Shown here one piece after another: positions 17,315-26,202 of a stretch of DNA of 64,000 nucleotides (the first letter of the stretch is position 1; every line of letters starts with the position of its first letter). This stretch comes from Rhizobium sp. FY34 (GTDB lineage Bacteria > Pseudomonadota > Alphaproteobacteria > Rhizobiales > Rhizobiaceae). Location: NCBI RefSeq assembly GCF_005222845.1, contig NZ_STFZ01000036.1, positions 105,908 to 169,907 on the forward strand, read 5' to 3'. The notes under the pieces were generated by a model. That model did not search any database. It had not been told where the DNA came from and saw nothing but the letters and a program-made list of their open reading frames with translations. A program made the translations under genes and the position numbers.

Positions 17315-18204
17315 GATTTCACGTCCATGGCTGAGCGAAGTCCGTCGGAAAACAGATTGAAGCAGATCGAGGTGAGAAAGATCATCACCCCCGGCAAGGC
17401 GGCGACCATGGGATTGACATAGATGGCGGTGCGCAGCGTGTTCAGCATCAGGCCCCATTCGGCATCCGGCGGACGAACCCCAAGCCCCAGAAAGGAGAGC
17501 CCGGACGCAAGGATCATCGAGACGGAAATCAGGCTGGTGGCGAAGACAAAGATTGGCCCCAGCACATTGCCCAGCACATGCACGAGGATGATGGTGTGCC
17601 CCTTGGCACCGGACGCACGGGCAGCATCGACATAATCAAGCCGGCGTACCTGCGTCGTGACGCTTTCGGCGACACGTGCGATCTGCGGAATGAAAACCAC
17701 GGTGAGCGAGACCAGCGCATTGCCGAGCCCCGAGCCGAGCGTTCCAGACAGCGCCACCGCCAGCAGCACCGAAGGAAAAGCGTAGAACACATCGACTGTG
17801 CGCATAATCAGCGTGTTGGTGATGCCGCCGACATAGCCTGCGACGATGCCGATGGCAGAGCCGATGACGAAGGCGATCGGCACCGGAATAACGCCCATGA
17901 TCAGCGATAGCCTTGCGCCATAGATCAGCCGCGAGAGCATGTCGCGACCCAGTTCGTCGGTGCCGAGCAGGTAGCCGGGCGTTCCGATGGGCTTCAGCCG
18001 GCGGATCATACTGGCCTTGGTTGGATCATAGGGCGCCAGATAAGGTGCCAGGATCGCCATGGCGACGAGGAGAATGATGAGGCCCAGGGCGACAAGAGCG
18101 ACCGGATCGCGCGAAAGCCTGCGGGCGACACCGCTCCAGTAGCCAGGCGATCGCGCGACCGTCGCCACGGCCATTGCCTTGTCCTGCGTGATGATGGCGG
18201 CCAT
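17311..18204 (-). CDS. Oligopeptide-type ABC transporter permease (DppC-like)
   Basis: A 297-residue inner-membrane permease with about six transmembrane segments and the conserved LGTDELGRDMLSRLIYGAR motif of DppC/OppC proteins. AGGAG precedes the ATG at 18204; a longer frame has no support. It lies 4 bases after the DppB-like gene and forms the membrane channel with it. Confidence 0.92.
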   Translation of the reverse strand: MAAIITQDKAMAVATVARSPGYWSGVARRLSRDPVALVALGLIILLVAMAILAPYLAPYDPTKASMIRRLKPIGTPGYLLGTDELGRDMLSRLIYGARLSLIMGVIPVPIAFVIGSAIGIVAGYVGGITNTLIMRTVDVFYAFPSVLLAVALSGTLGSGLGNALVSLTVVFIPQIARVAESVTTQVRRLDYVDAARASGAKGHTIILVHVLGNVLGPIFVFATSLISVSMILASGLSFLGLGVRPPDAEWGLMLNTLRTAIYVNPMVAALPGVMIFLTSICFNLFSDGLRSAMDVKS

Positions 18205-18208
18205 AGCC

Positions 18209-19162
18209 TCAACTCCTCTGGATGCGCGGATCGATCGTGCCCTGCACGACATCGACGATGAGGTTGACCAGAACGAAAAACATCGCCAGCACGAGGATCG
18301 TGCCCTGTAAGACCGGCAGATCACGGGTGAAAATCGCGCCGTTCAGCAGAAAACCGGTGCCCGGCCAGGAAAACACGGTTTCAATCAGGATCGAGCCGCC
18401 CAGCAGATAGCCGAGTTGCAGACCCATGACGGAAATGGCCGTCGGCGCAGCATTGCGGATCACATGGCGCAGGATCTGGCGTGTCATCAGGCCTTTGGCC
18501 GCCAGCGCCTGAGTGAAGTCCTGCGACAGGATGTCGGCGACCAGAGAGCGGATGGTGCGGGCAATGATGCCCATCGGGATGACCGACATGGTAATGGCCG
18601 GCAGCACGAGATAACGGATGTAATCCCAGCCAACCGCGCGGCCATCCGAGCCACCCGGACCACCGCCCATGGCCGGCAGCCAGCCGAGATGGACGGAAAA
18701 CACAATGACGAGAACCATGCCCAGCCAGTAATGCGGAACGCTGACGCCGAGCATCGAAATACCGGAGGCTAGCCGATCGACAAGGCCGCCGCGAAAGACA
18801 CCGGCCAGGAAGCCGAGGAACGAACCGAGCGTAAAGCCAATCAGCGTGGCGGCAATCGCCAGGATGATCGAGTTGACCGATGCCGCGGCGATTTCGCCGC
18901 TGACCGAACGCCCCGTGGCGATGGAAACCCCGAGATCCCCGTGAAGGGCCCGCCAGATCCATAGGCCATACTGCACGATCAGAGGACGATCGAGTCCGTA
19001 AAAGCTTCGCATCTGCGCCTGCAGTTCGGCAGAGGCATCCGAAGGCAGGATCGCGGCGAGCGGATCTCCGGGTGCAATATGGATCAGCATAAAACAGACG
19101 ATGCTGACGCCGAAGGCGACGGGAATGACGTGCAGCAATCGTTTCAGGCCGTAAAGAAGCAT
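18209..19162 (-). CDS. Oligopeptide-type ABC transporter permease (DppB-like)
   Basis: A 317-residue permease with the DppB/OppB opening LLYGLKRLLHVIPVAFGVS, an APGDP motif after the first membrane helix and five further helices. The ATG at 19162 matches the family's usual N-terminus although its ribosome site is weak; upstream in-frame codons extend into the hairpin region and look spurious. Confidence 0.9.
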   Translation of the reverse strand: MLLYGLKRLLHVIPVAFGVSIVCFMLIHIAPGDPLAAILPSDASAELQAQMRSFYGLDRPLIVQYGLWIWRALHGDLGVSIATGRSVSGEIAAASVNSIILAIAATLIGFTLGSFLGFLAGVFRGGLVDRLASGISMLGVSVPHYWLGMVLVIVFSVHLGWLPAMGGGPGGSDGRAVGWDYIRYLVLPAITMSVIPMGIIARTIRSLVADILSQDFTQALAAKGLMTRQILRHVIRNAAPTAISVMGLQLGYLLGGSILIETVFSWPGTGFLLNGAIFTRDLPVLQGTILVLAMFFVLVNLIVDVVQGTIDPRIQRS

Positions 19163-19203
19163 GGGTCCCAATCCGTTCCGGTCATTGAGGGTGGCGGCGG
19201 GTA

Positions 19204-19231
19204 GCCTGCGCCGGGAAAATCCGGCGCAGGC
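19204..19231 (-). terminator. Attenuator-type hairpin between binding protein and permease
   Basis: A perfect 11-base stem (GCCTGCGCCGG at 19204-19214 with CCGGCGCAGGC at 19221-19231) lies in the 91-base gap after the binding-protein gene. Such a hairpin typically ends part of the transcripts or protects the 3' end so that more binding protein than permease is made. Confidence 0.65.
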
Positions 19232-19253
19232 AGCGTTGGAAAAGCCTCTGCGA

Positions 19254-20909
19254 TCAGAGATCGATGGTGATCTGGGAGAAATCCTGGAACCAGTTCTGCG
19301 CCTGCACATAACCCTTCACCTTGGTGGACATGGCGCGCGGTGCCACATCATGGGTGACCATCAGGAAGAGGGCATCGTTGACGTATTTCTCATGGATCTG
19401 CTGGAGAACCTTGTCCTGCTCGGCGGCATCGAAGGTGTTGCGCACCTTTTCAAACAGGGCATCCATGTCCGGGTCACAGTAATAGCCCCAGTTGGTGCCG
19501 GCCGGCGGTGCAAGGTTGCACTGCAGGTGACGGATGAGGCCGGTAAAGGGGTCCTGGATGAAGTAGGAATAATTGATGGCCGTCGCACCCTTGGCGCTCG
19601 CATCCTTGGCGCCAGCGCGCCAGATGTTGATCACCGTGTTCCAGTCGGCAACCTCATATTCCACGTCGATGCCGATTTCGGCGAGCGTCTGCTGGATGTA
19701 TTCGTTCATGGCAAGCGGCAGCATCTGTCCCGAGCCCGAGGAGGAGATGATGACCTTCGTCTTCATGCGCTTGTCGGGACCGTAGCCGGCCTCGGCCATC
19801 AGCTTCTTGGCTTCTTCGATATTGTAATCGAGCTTGAAGCTGGGCTTTCCGAACCACTGGTGGCCCGGCGGCAGGAACCCCTGTGCAGGGATGGACAGAC
19901 CGCCGAGCAGTTCGTTCAATCCCTGGCGATCCACCGCCAGATTGGCGGCCTTGCGCACGCGGATATCGTTCCACGGCGAGCCTTCAGCCCGCGAGAGGTG
20001 CCATGTCCAGTTGTGCGGATAGGCGTTGGTCACGATGTTGAAGCCGGCCCCCTTCAGGGAAGGAACAGAATCCGGCGCCGGCGCTTCGATCCAGTCAACC
20101 TGGCCCGAGCGAAGAGCGGCAACGCGGGTATTAGGTTCCGGCAGCGGGATGAGGACGAGCTTGTCAAGCTTCGGCACGCGCTTGGCGTCCCAATAGGCCT
20201 TGTTGGGTGTCATCTCGACCCGTTCACGCGGGGTAAAGCCGCTCTCGATCATCCAGGGGCCGGTGCCCGATGGCTTCTGCGCCACAGCATCCCAGTTCTT
20301 GCCCTGGGCTTCCCAATTGGCCTTCGACGACATGAGGATCCAGCTCAGCTGGTAGGGTAGCGTTGCATCGGGAACCTTGGTGGTGATCTCGACCGTCAGC
20401 GGATCGATGACCTTGTAGCTGGCAACAGCCGGAATGCGCGATTTCCCCTGAGCTGCCTGCCGCTTGTCGAACTGCGGCGCGTCCTGCACCAAAAGCTTGT
20501 CGAGGTTCCACACCACCGATTGCGCATCAAACGCGCTGCCATCGTGAAATTTGACACCGTCGCGCAGCTTGAAAATCCATTTCGTCTTGTCGGCAGCATC
20601 AACCGCCCAGGACGTGGCAAGACCGGGAACTAGGCTGGACGGCTTGTCGGCACTGGTCAGGTCCCATTCCACAAGGGCGTCATAAACCGTATAGCCCATG
20701 AACCGCTGGCCTTCGCCGCCCTGGTCAGTCTGGCCGGTGGTCAATGGAATGTCGGATGCGGTCATGCCGATGCGCAAGGTTCCGGCAGCAAGCGCCGTAC
20801 CAACACTGAGCGCGGCCAATGTCAGAGCGGCGGCCCCAATGCGCAGCGTCCGGCCGAGCCGCGGCAGCGCAACCCTCAACGGAAAGACATGTTTTGAAAT
20901 GGCAGTCAT
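19254..20909 (-). CDS. Oligopeptide-type ABC transporter substrate-binding protein (SBP_bac_5)
   Basis: A 551-residue periplasmic binding protein with a signal peptide (hydrophobic stretch about residues 23-40, cleavage near ALAAG). The mature part shows the family-5 pattern (DGVKFHDGSAFDAQSVVWNL). The start at 20909 follows AGAGGGAA. No lipobox Cys is seen, so it is probably soluble in the periplasm. First gene of the seven-gene operon ending with racemase and RpiR; the ligand may be a peptide, a hydantoin or an opine-like compound. Confidence 0.92.
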   Translation of the reverse strand: MTAISKHVFPLRVALPRLGRTLRIGAAALTLAALSVGTALAAGTLRIGMTASDIPLTTGQTDQGGEGQRFMGYTVYDALVEWDLTSADKPSSLVPGLATSWAVDAADKTKWIFKLRDGVKFHDGSAFDAQSVVWNLDKLLVQDAPQFDKRQAAQGKSRIPAVASYKVIDPLTVEITTKVPDATLPYQLSWILMSSKANWEAQGKNWDAVAQKPSGTGPWMIESGFTPRERVEMTPNKAYWDAKRVPKLDKLVLIPLPEPNTRVAALRSGQVDWIEAPAPDSVPSLKGAGFNIVTNAYPHNWTWHLSRAEGSPWNDIRVRKAANLAVDRQGLNELLGGLSIPAQGFLPPGHQWFGKPSFKLDYNIEEAKKLMAEAGYGPDKRMKTKVIISSSGSGQMLPLAMNEYIQQTLAEIGIDVEYEVADWNTVINIWRAGAKDASAKGATAINYSYFIQDPFTGLIRHLQCNLAPPAGTNWGYYCDPDMDALFEKVRNTFDAAEQDKVLQQIHEKYVNDALFLMVTHDVAPRAMSTKVKGYVQAQNWFQDFSQITIDL

Positions 20910-20964
20910 CACGTTCCCTCTTTTGACATTGCTGGATTGATCCCAGTCAGAAAGAGAGACGCAG

Positions 20965-20998
20965 ATTTCATGCCAGTTTATATGAAATTGAAATTTCA
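20965..20998. promoter_or_regulatory. Putative RpiR operator (ATTTCA/TGAAAT repeats)
   Basis: Three half-sites lie 56-89 bases before the binding-protein start: ATTTCAT (20965-20971), ATGAAAT (20982-20988) and ATTTCA (20993-20998). The last two form a palindrome with a four-base spacer. RpiR-type regulators commonly bind such TGAAA/TTTCA repeats. The link to the regulator at the operon's end is inferred. Confidence 0.45.
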
Positions 20999-21329
20999 CA
21001 CCCGAAACACACCGAAGACGACCAATTTCTGGCTCGGGCACGACGGACCTGAACACCAGCCGTGCACTTACACCACGCCGAACGGCGCGTTTTTATGCAA
21101 CCGCATGGAGCAATTGCCTTTTGGTCGCCCGAATTGCGTCAACTCGATAGCTGCACAGCAGTCCATTGCGGGGTGAGGTCTGGCGAAGTTTGCGGCCGCC
21201 TGCCAGCCAAAACCAACTCCGCCGCAGCGCTAGGGTGATCTCGTCCGGATTCTGATCACTGCAACAAAGCCATGCCCAAACATCCTGCCAGCGTGACGAT
21301 CACATAGCATCCATGCAGATAGAAGGCCG
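20999..21329. other. Intergenic stretch, nothing recognised
   Basis: About 330 bases upstream of the transporter promoter with no convincing gene, RNA or repeat. Short open frames here lack ribosome sites and do not resemble a known family. Confidence 0.5.
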
Positions 21330-21545
21330 GCTGAAATGGCAGGCATCGACCGGCTTTGCAAAAGAGCTTTGGTTGAAACCGCCATGGGTCGATACAAGGG
21401 CGTCATTGGACTGCGCTTGCGCGCTCGGTCATTCCTCGCTCAACAAACAGAGGCTGCGATCGGCGTCACAATTGTGAACCGAATGCTCGCCTGCGGACGC
21501 CCGAAATCCGTTCATTGCCAAGTCTCGACGGCGGCAACGAAATAA
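21330..21545 (+). pseudogene. IS5-family transposase remnant (C-terminal part)
   Basis: Translation gives KRALVETAMGRYKGVIG, then LRARSFLAQQTEAAIGV and NRMLACGRPKSV, the characteristic C-terminus of rhizobial IS5 transposases. Just before it, the expected WQASTGF sequence is found in another frame (about 21333-21358), so a frameshift lies near 21358. Everything N-terminal is missing. Its partner may be the N-terminal remnant at 40698. Confidence 0.8.
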
Positions 21546-21604
21546 GTGGCACTATCAAAGACCAGATTTCCGCACGTTTGCTGATCCCCGCACCAACGTC
21601 CACT

Positions 21605-22858
21605 TCACATCGACCACAGGATTGAGACTGGCGCAGCCTGCAGGCGTTCGGCGAACGGTGTAATGCGATCATGATCATGCAGGACGAGGCCCCGCACGAA
21701 ACGGTCACCGACCGCTGCCTGCAGCTGACGTAATCCGCGAAAATCATCGGCCTTGACGGTCGCAGATGCCTTCACTTCAATACCGATGATCCGCCCGCGC
21801 CGATCCTCAATCACGACATCGACCTCATCCAGATCCTTCGTTCTATAATGCGAAAACGATACGCGTCTCTCGGACCAGGATGCCAGCTTCATCAGTTCGG
21901 AGACGACGAAACTCTCTAGCAGGGCGCCAAATCGGGTCTTGTCGTCGGATAGCCTGGCCAGTTCGTCTTCGCGCAACGCCGCCAGAAGTCCTGTATCGAT
22001 GAAATGGAGCTTTGGCGTCTTGACAAGCCGGCTGAGCCGGTTATTCGACCATGGCACCAGGGTTTTGATAAGGAATAGCCGCTCTAGGATGGCTATGTAT
22101 TTCTGAGCGGTGACCCCAGACAATCCCAGCGCCGAACCGAAGCTGCTATTGTTGATCAATTGCCCGGCATGTTCCGCGAGGATGTTCAGGAGGCGCGGCA
22201 AACGATCGAGCTGATCGATATTGGCAATATCGCGCACGTCCCGATCTAGGATCAGACTGACATAGTCTTCGAGCCAAGAGACGCGCCGGGCCGCCGTGGT
22301 TCGCCTCAAGGCCTCAGGATAGCCGCCGGCCAGAACCATGCTCATCAGTTCCTTGCCCAAAACAACCTCACCCTTAGTGGCTGGTTCCTCCCCCGCGAAC
22401 AGTCGATCCAGCATGAGGCCCGGACTTGACCGGATTTCGGCCTGCGCAAAGGGAAGAAGCGGGATGACTGCCATACGGCCGGCGAGAGAGTCAGCAATAG
22501 CCGGAATGGTCGCGAGATTGGCGGAGCCCGTCAGCAGAAACCGTCCCGGCTCCTGATCGTCATCCACGCTTGCCTTGATTGCAAGCATCAGATCAGGGAC
22601 TCGTTGGACCTCGTCGATAACTGCCCGTTTGATCCCTCGTATAAAACCTGTGGGGTCGGCTTTGGCGGCGTTTAAGGTACCCGCATCATCCAATGTGATG
22701 TATGGTCGTTCCCTGTTCGAGAACATGCGGGCGAGCGTCGTCTTCCCAGCCTGCCGAGGCCCGGATATCAAAACTACACGGGTATCGGCAAGCGCCGCCT
22801 CAACAAGAGGCAGCGCTTTACGATCGATAAGGAACTTCGAATTCGAGCGTTCAGTCAT
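21605..22858 (-). CDS. AAA ATPase with DUF4143 domain
   Basis: A 417-residue protein: AAA_14-type ATPase domain (Walker A GPRQAGKTT at residues 33-41, Walker B in RAVIDEVQRVP, sensor FLLTGSANL) followed by a DUF4143 domain with a nuclease-like segment (DLDEVDVVIEDRR, then GIEVKAS). This is a widespread family in bacteria whose cellular role is poorly known. It stands alone between an IS5 relic and a non-coding stretch. The ribosome site is weak. Not obviously linked to the catabolic genes. Confidence 0.88.
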   Translation of the reverse strand: MTERSNSKFLIDRKALPLVEAALADTRVVLISGPRQAGKTTLARMFSNRERPYITLDDAGTLNAAKADPTGFIRGIKRAVIDEVQRVPDLMLAIKASVDDDQEPGRFLLTGSANLATIPAIADSLAGRMAVIPLLPFAQAEIRSSPGLMLDRLFAGEEPATKGEVVLGKELMSMVLAGGYPEALRRTTAARRVSWLEDYVSLILDRDVRDIANIDQLDRLPRLLNILAEHAGQLINNSSFGSALGLSGVTAQKYIAILERLFLIKTLVPWSNNRLSRLVKTPKLHFIDTGLLAALREDELARLSDDKTRFGALLESFVVSELMKLASWSERRVSFSHYRTKDLDEVDVVIEDRRGRIIGIEVKASATVKADDFRGLRQLQAAVGDRFVRGLVLHDHDRITPFAERLQAAPVSILWSM

Positions 22859-23580
22859 GCGACCATTCTTAATTCAATTGCCGTCCAATTTAAAGACTAA
22901 TCCCGTCCATTTTCAATTTAAGAAACGACCAAACTGAGCGCCGTCACTTTTCGCCTCCGATCCTTGTGAGATTAGTACGGATACCGGCGTTGCCGGGTCT
23001 GACTGGCGTTGTTGCAGGGATCATAGGTTTGCCGATATCAGGCGGCCGTTTTTGGTCACAGGGTATTTTGGATGCCGCAAAGTACAATGAAAACCGCCTG
23101 ATCATGACGGCCAGGCGCCAGGACCGAAATTACACCACCTTGACGGACGCTATCCTGCGTCACGATACTGGCTTATGATGTCCTGCAGCAGCGGCATGCG
23201 CTGCTGCACGCTGGTTGGTGAACACTCATACAAGGAAGGAATGAGCGTGCCAGACCATCCACGCGCAGTCTGGCCTGCAGAGGCCCAATCATAGGGTTGC
23301 TCCATAATTCTGCTCTTACCAAGAAGAATATGTTTTCAAACACTTAAACTATCTGATCGGCCTGGCGCCTGTTCTGTTTCTTGCAAGATGTTGTGCTGCC
23401 AGAGCCGGGGGTTGGTAGCACACACGATCGGGCCTGATGCATGGTGATTTTCAGATCAGCCAGGAAAGTCTGTCCATAATGTTCGCAGAGCGGTCATTGG
23501 ACGCCCCCAAGGTATTGAGAGCGGCGAATAGCCACTCGCAGACACAATCAGCAAGTCTTCGTGATACTTTGTGCAGGTGG
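22859..23580. other. Long gap; possible gene 3' remnant with hairpin
   Basis: Over 700 bases without a convincing gene. A plus-strand frame ends at 23178 (…TTLTDAILRHDTGL) and is followed 6 bases later by a strong hairpin, GCAGCAGCG/CGCTGCTGC (23185-23193 with 23199-23207). This looks like the tail of a real gene plus its terminator, but there is no start or recognisable upstream domain, so it may be the 3' remnant of a lost gene. 23210-23580 shows nothing. Confidence 0.35.
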
Positions 23581-25104
23581 TCACATTGATGATGAAAACG
23601 TTTCCGCAATGGCAAGCACGGCGGCATGAACCGGTCCGGACGTGATGGCCGGGATCACCGAAGCATCGACAATGTAGAGATTGTCCAAACCGTTCACTCT
23701 CAGATCCGCATTCACAACGGCCTCCTGATCGGCCCCCATGCGGCAGGTGCCGACGGGGTGGTGGTGGGTGATGACCGCCTTGGCGATGAAGGCGTCTTTT
23801 TCAGTCTCCGTCATGGGCTTCGGTCCGGGAAAAACCTCTTCGGCACGCCAGTCGTCCAGCGCCTTGGCGTGACCGGCCATGCGGGCGTAATCAAGCGCCC
23901 GGCGAAACAGCCGCCGGTCGTTTTCGGTCTGCAAATAGGCCGGGTCGATGATCGGTTTGTCGGAAATATCGGGCCCGGAGATTTTCAAGGAGCCGCGGCT
24001 GGTGGGATGGGTGACGCCGAACAGCAGCGTATAGGCTTGGCCGACCTCGAGCGGCGGCAGGCATTCCGACGCCGACGGTCCGATCACGCAACCCAGCACG
24101 ACATCGGGACGTCCGGCCTCAACCGACGGGTCTTCCGCATTCAAATACATCAGCGATTCGGAATGCTGCAGGCGGGAAACGGGGATCGGTTGCTTGGACC
24201 GATAGGCATTGCCGGATCCCAGCAGATGGTCATGCAGGTTGCGCCCGACCTGCGGTCGCGATAGTCGGCAGGCGACGCCTGCCGCCGCCAGCACTTCCGG
24301 ATCTCCTATGCCGGACCGCATCAGTAGCAAAGGGTCGGCAACGGCGCCGGCGGCCAGGATGACGGTGTCGGCCGTGTAGATCGCGTCCTGATTGCCGGCC
24401 GTGGTCTCGACCCCTGAGATGCGATTGCCTTCGATCAGCAACCGGTGCACGGTTATGCCGCCCTCAACCGTCAGATTGCGCCGCGGCAGGATGGGAAAGA
24501 GGTAGGCATTGGCGGCGCTGACACGTTTGCCGTTGCGGATGGTCAGCGAATTGACTGCCACGCCATTCAGATTTTCGCCATTGTGGTCGCCGAGCACGGG
24601 CGCGCCGATTTCCGCGCCGGCGCGCATATAGGCACGCGCCAAGGGGCTGACCTCGTCGCCGGGAAGCCAGACGGGTAGGGGACCGTCCTTGCCACGGATA
24701 GGACTTGCCTCCCCCGTAAAGGCTTCAGTCGCGATGAAGCCCGCCAACATTCCGTCATAGGACCAGCGGGACGATTGGCTCGCCTCGGCCCAGACGGCAA
24801 AATCGTCGCGGTGGCCGCGTACATGCGCCATGGCGTGCAGGCAGCTGGAGCCCCCGAAGATCTTGCCGCGCGGCCAGGCGTGGACGCGTCCCGCCGTTCC
24901 GGCCTGCGGCGTGGTTTCAAACGCCCAGTCATACTGGCGCCCCTGGAGGAACGGCCATTTCAAGGGATCATCGATGTCAGGGTCCGTGGGCATGCCGCCC
25001 GCCTCCAGCACGCAGACGCGGCGATGGCCGTCGGCAGACAGGCGATTGGCGAGAACGCAGCCTGCGGAACCTGCGCCAATGATCAGAATATCGAAATGCG
25101 GCAT
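23581..25104 (-). CDS. GMC-family oxidoreductase, probable pyridoxine 4-oxidase
   Basis: A 507-residue GMC flavoenzyme: FAD motif GAGSAGCVLANRLS at the N-terminus, GGSSCLHAMAHVRGH in the FAD/substrate region, and the C-terminal HHHPVGTCRMG block carrying the active-site His. The segments WPFLQGRQYDWAF and CLHAMAHVRGH agree with what I recall of Mesorhizobium loti pyridoxine 4-oxidase, which oxidises pyridoxine to pyridoxal with O2; choline dehydrogenase-like proteins are more distant. I chose the ATG at 25104 (GGAG upstream) over 25119. It follows the GntR regulator and is divergent from the pyridoxamine-pyruvate transaminase, which supports the B6 assignment. Confidence 0.75.
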   Translation of the reverse strand: MPHFDILIIGAGSAGCVLANRLSADGHRRVCVLEAGGMPTDPDIDDPLKWPFLQGRQYDWAFETTPQAGTAGRVHAWPRGKIFGGSSCLHAMAHVRGHRDDFAVWAEASQSSRWSYDGMLAGFIATEAFTGEASPIRGKDGPLPVWLPGDEVSPLARAYMRAGAEIGAPVLGDHNGENLNGVAVNSLTIRNGKRVSAANAYLFPILPRRNLTVEGGITVHRLLIEGNRISGVETTAGNQDAIYTADTVILAAGAVADPLLLMRSGIGDPEVLAAAGVACRLSRPQVGRNLHDHLLGSGNAYRSKQPIPVSRLQHSESLMYLNAEDPSVEAGRPDVVLGCVIGPSASECLPPLEVGQAYTLLFGVTHPTSRGSLKISGPDISDKPIIDPAYLQTENDRRLFRRALDYARMAGHAKALDDWRAEEVFPGPKPMTETEKDAFIAKAVITHHHPVGTCRMGADQEAVVNADLRVNGLDNLYIVDASVIPAITSGPVHAAVLAIAETFSSSM

Positions 25105-25192
25105 CCGAAAAAACTCCATGGTTCAGGGATCGCGCGACTGCAATCGCGAGAGGTGATGGATGGAAGATGGGAGAAGCGGAGGCTTGCCGGCC

Positions 25193-25972
25193 CTAGAGGC
25201 CGTCCAGGCCTCCGACGCCGAGACGTGCGGCAATCTTGCGCTGGACCACAGATAGGTGATCCCACATGGATTTCTCCGCCCGGTCGGGATCGCGTGCGAT
25301 AATGGCTTCGGCGATCTGCTGGTGTTCCGCATCGCGCTGGGCGATGCGTTCTGCGGTGGTTTCGTCGTCGCTTTCGGCAAAGCGCAGGCGGCTGTCGTTC
25401 TGCACCTGGTTCAACAGCAGATGCAGTTCACTGGCCAGGCTGTTGCGGGACCCCGCCGCGATGGCGCGGTGGAACATCTGGTCGGCCTGGCTAGGGCTCA
25501 TTCCGGCCGGCGATTTGGCTGCTTGGACGATCCTGATGATTTCTGCGGGCGATGCTCGCAGCGCCGCAAGCCGGGCGAGCGCCGGCTCGAGCATCATGCG
25601 CATTTCCATCACTTCAAGCGGATTGGTCGAGAGCACAAGCCGACCGCTCTGGGCGGTCGTCTCATTGGCCGTCGTGCGCCGGCCGGCGCGTGCCGGCTCC
25701 AACTCGCCAAGATCGCGCAAGGTCTGCAGCCCCTTGCGCAATTGGTGACGCTTGATGTTCAGCCGTTCGGCAAGCTCGCGCTCGGGCGGCATGACGCCGT
25801 TCTCTTCCATGATGCGGCGCAACGAACCAACGACATCGCCGTGTTCCCCGTCACTGCGGATTGCCTGCGGCCCCATGCTCGGCAGCATGTCCGCCACCTG
25901 ACGTTTCGCTTGCTTGTCCAAGTTCGTCCTCTCAGCGACAGGGCGCCGAACCTCCCCAGCGCCATTGTTCAA
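25193..25972 (-). CDS. GntR/FadR-type transcriptional regulator (FCD domain)
   Basis: A 259-residue regulator. A winged helix-turn-helix (about residues 40-95; PPERELAERLNIKRHQLRKG) precedes an FCD ligand domain with the metal-binding His pattern (DQMFHRA, AEHQQIA, MWDHL). Translation appears to start at a TTG at 25972, because AGGAGG lies nine bases upstream of it; an in-frame ATG is not available nearby. Probably autoregulates its operon with the GMC oxidase gene and controls the divergent transaminase through the palindrome at 26131-26165. Confidence 0.88.
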   Translation of the reverse strand: MNNGAGEVRRPVAERTNLDKQAKRQVADMLPSMGPQAIRSDGEHGDVVGSLRRIMEENGVMPPERELAERLNIKRHQLRKGLQTLRDLGELEPARAGRRTTANETTAQSGRLVLSTNPLEVMEMRMMLEPALARLAALRASPAEIIRIVQAAKSPAGMSPSQADQMFHRAIAAGSRNSLASELHLLLNQVQNDSRLRFAESDDETTAERIAQRDAEHQQIAEAIIARDPDRAEKSMWDHLSVVQRKIAARLGVGGLDGL

Positions 25973-26130
25973 TGTCTGCGGCCTCCTGACCTTCTGGCTT
26001 CCCCTATGGTTGGCCTTATGGTTGAGCCAGCACCGCCATTAAAGCCGCAAATTACCCTAGCGACTAAGCCAAAATCCGCTGCGACGCAATTGCTTTTTGC
26101 AGATTCGGCCATATGGTGACACCGAATAAT

Positions 26131-26165
26131 CAACCAATAATTCATATTGGTGTAGTGATTGGTTG
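26131..26165. promoter_or_regulatory. Putative operator: CAACCAAT palindromes
   Basis: Two overlapping inverted repeats lie 38-72 bases before the transaminase start: CAACCAAT (26131-26138) with ATTGGTTG (26158-26165), and CCAATA/TATTGG (26134-26139 with 26145-26150). The sequence CAACCAATAATTC recurs exactly at 33022-33034 before the oxygenase operon. Likely the binding site of the adjacent GntR regulator (inference). Confidence 0.6.
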
Positions 26166-26202
26166 GATGAATGTACCCGTATATGCAAGGAGACACGGCA
26201 GC

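Noticed and set aside
22966..23178. 70-codon plus-strand frame as a complete gene
   Set aside because: No ribosome site and no recognisable start; at best the 3' end of a lost gene.
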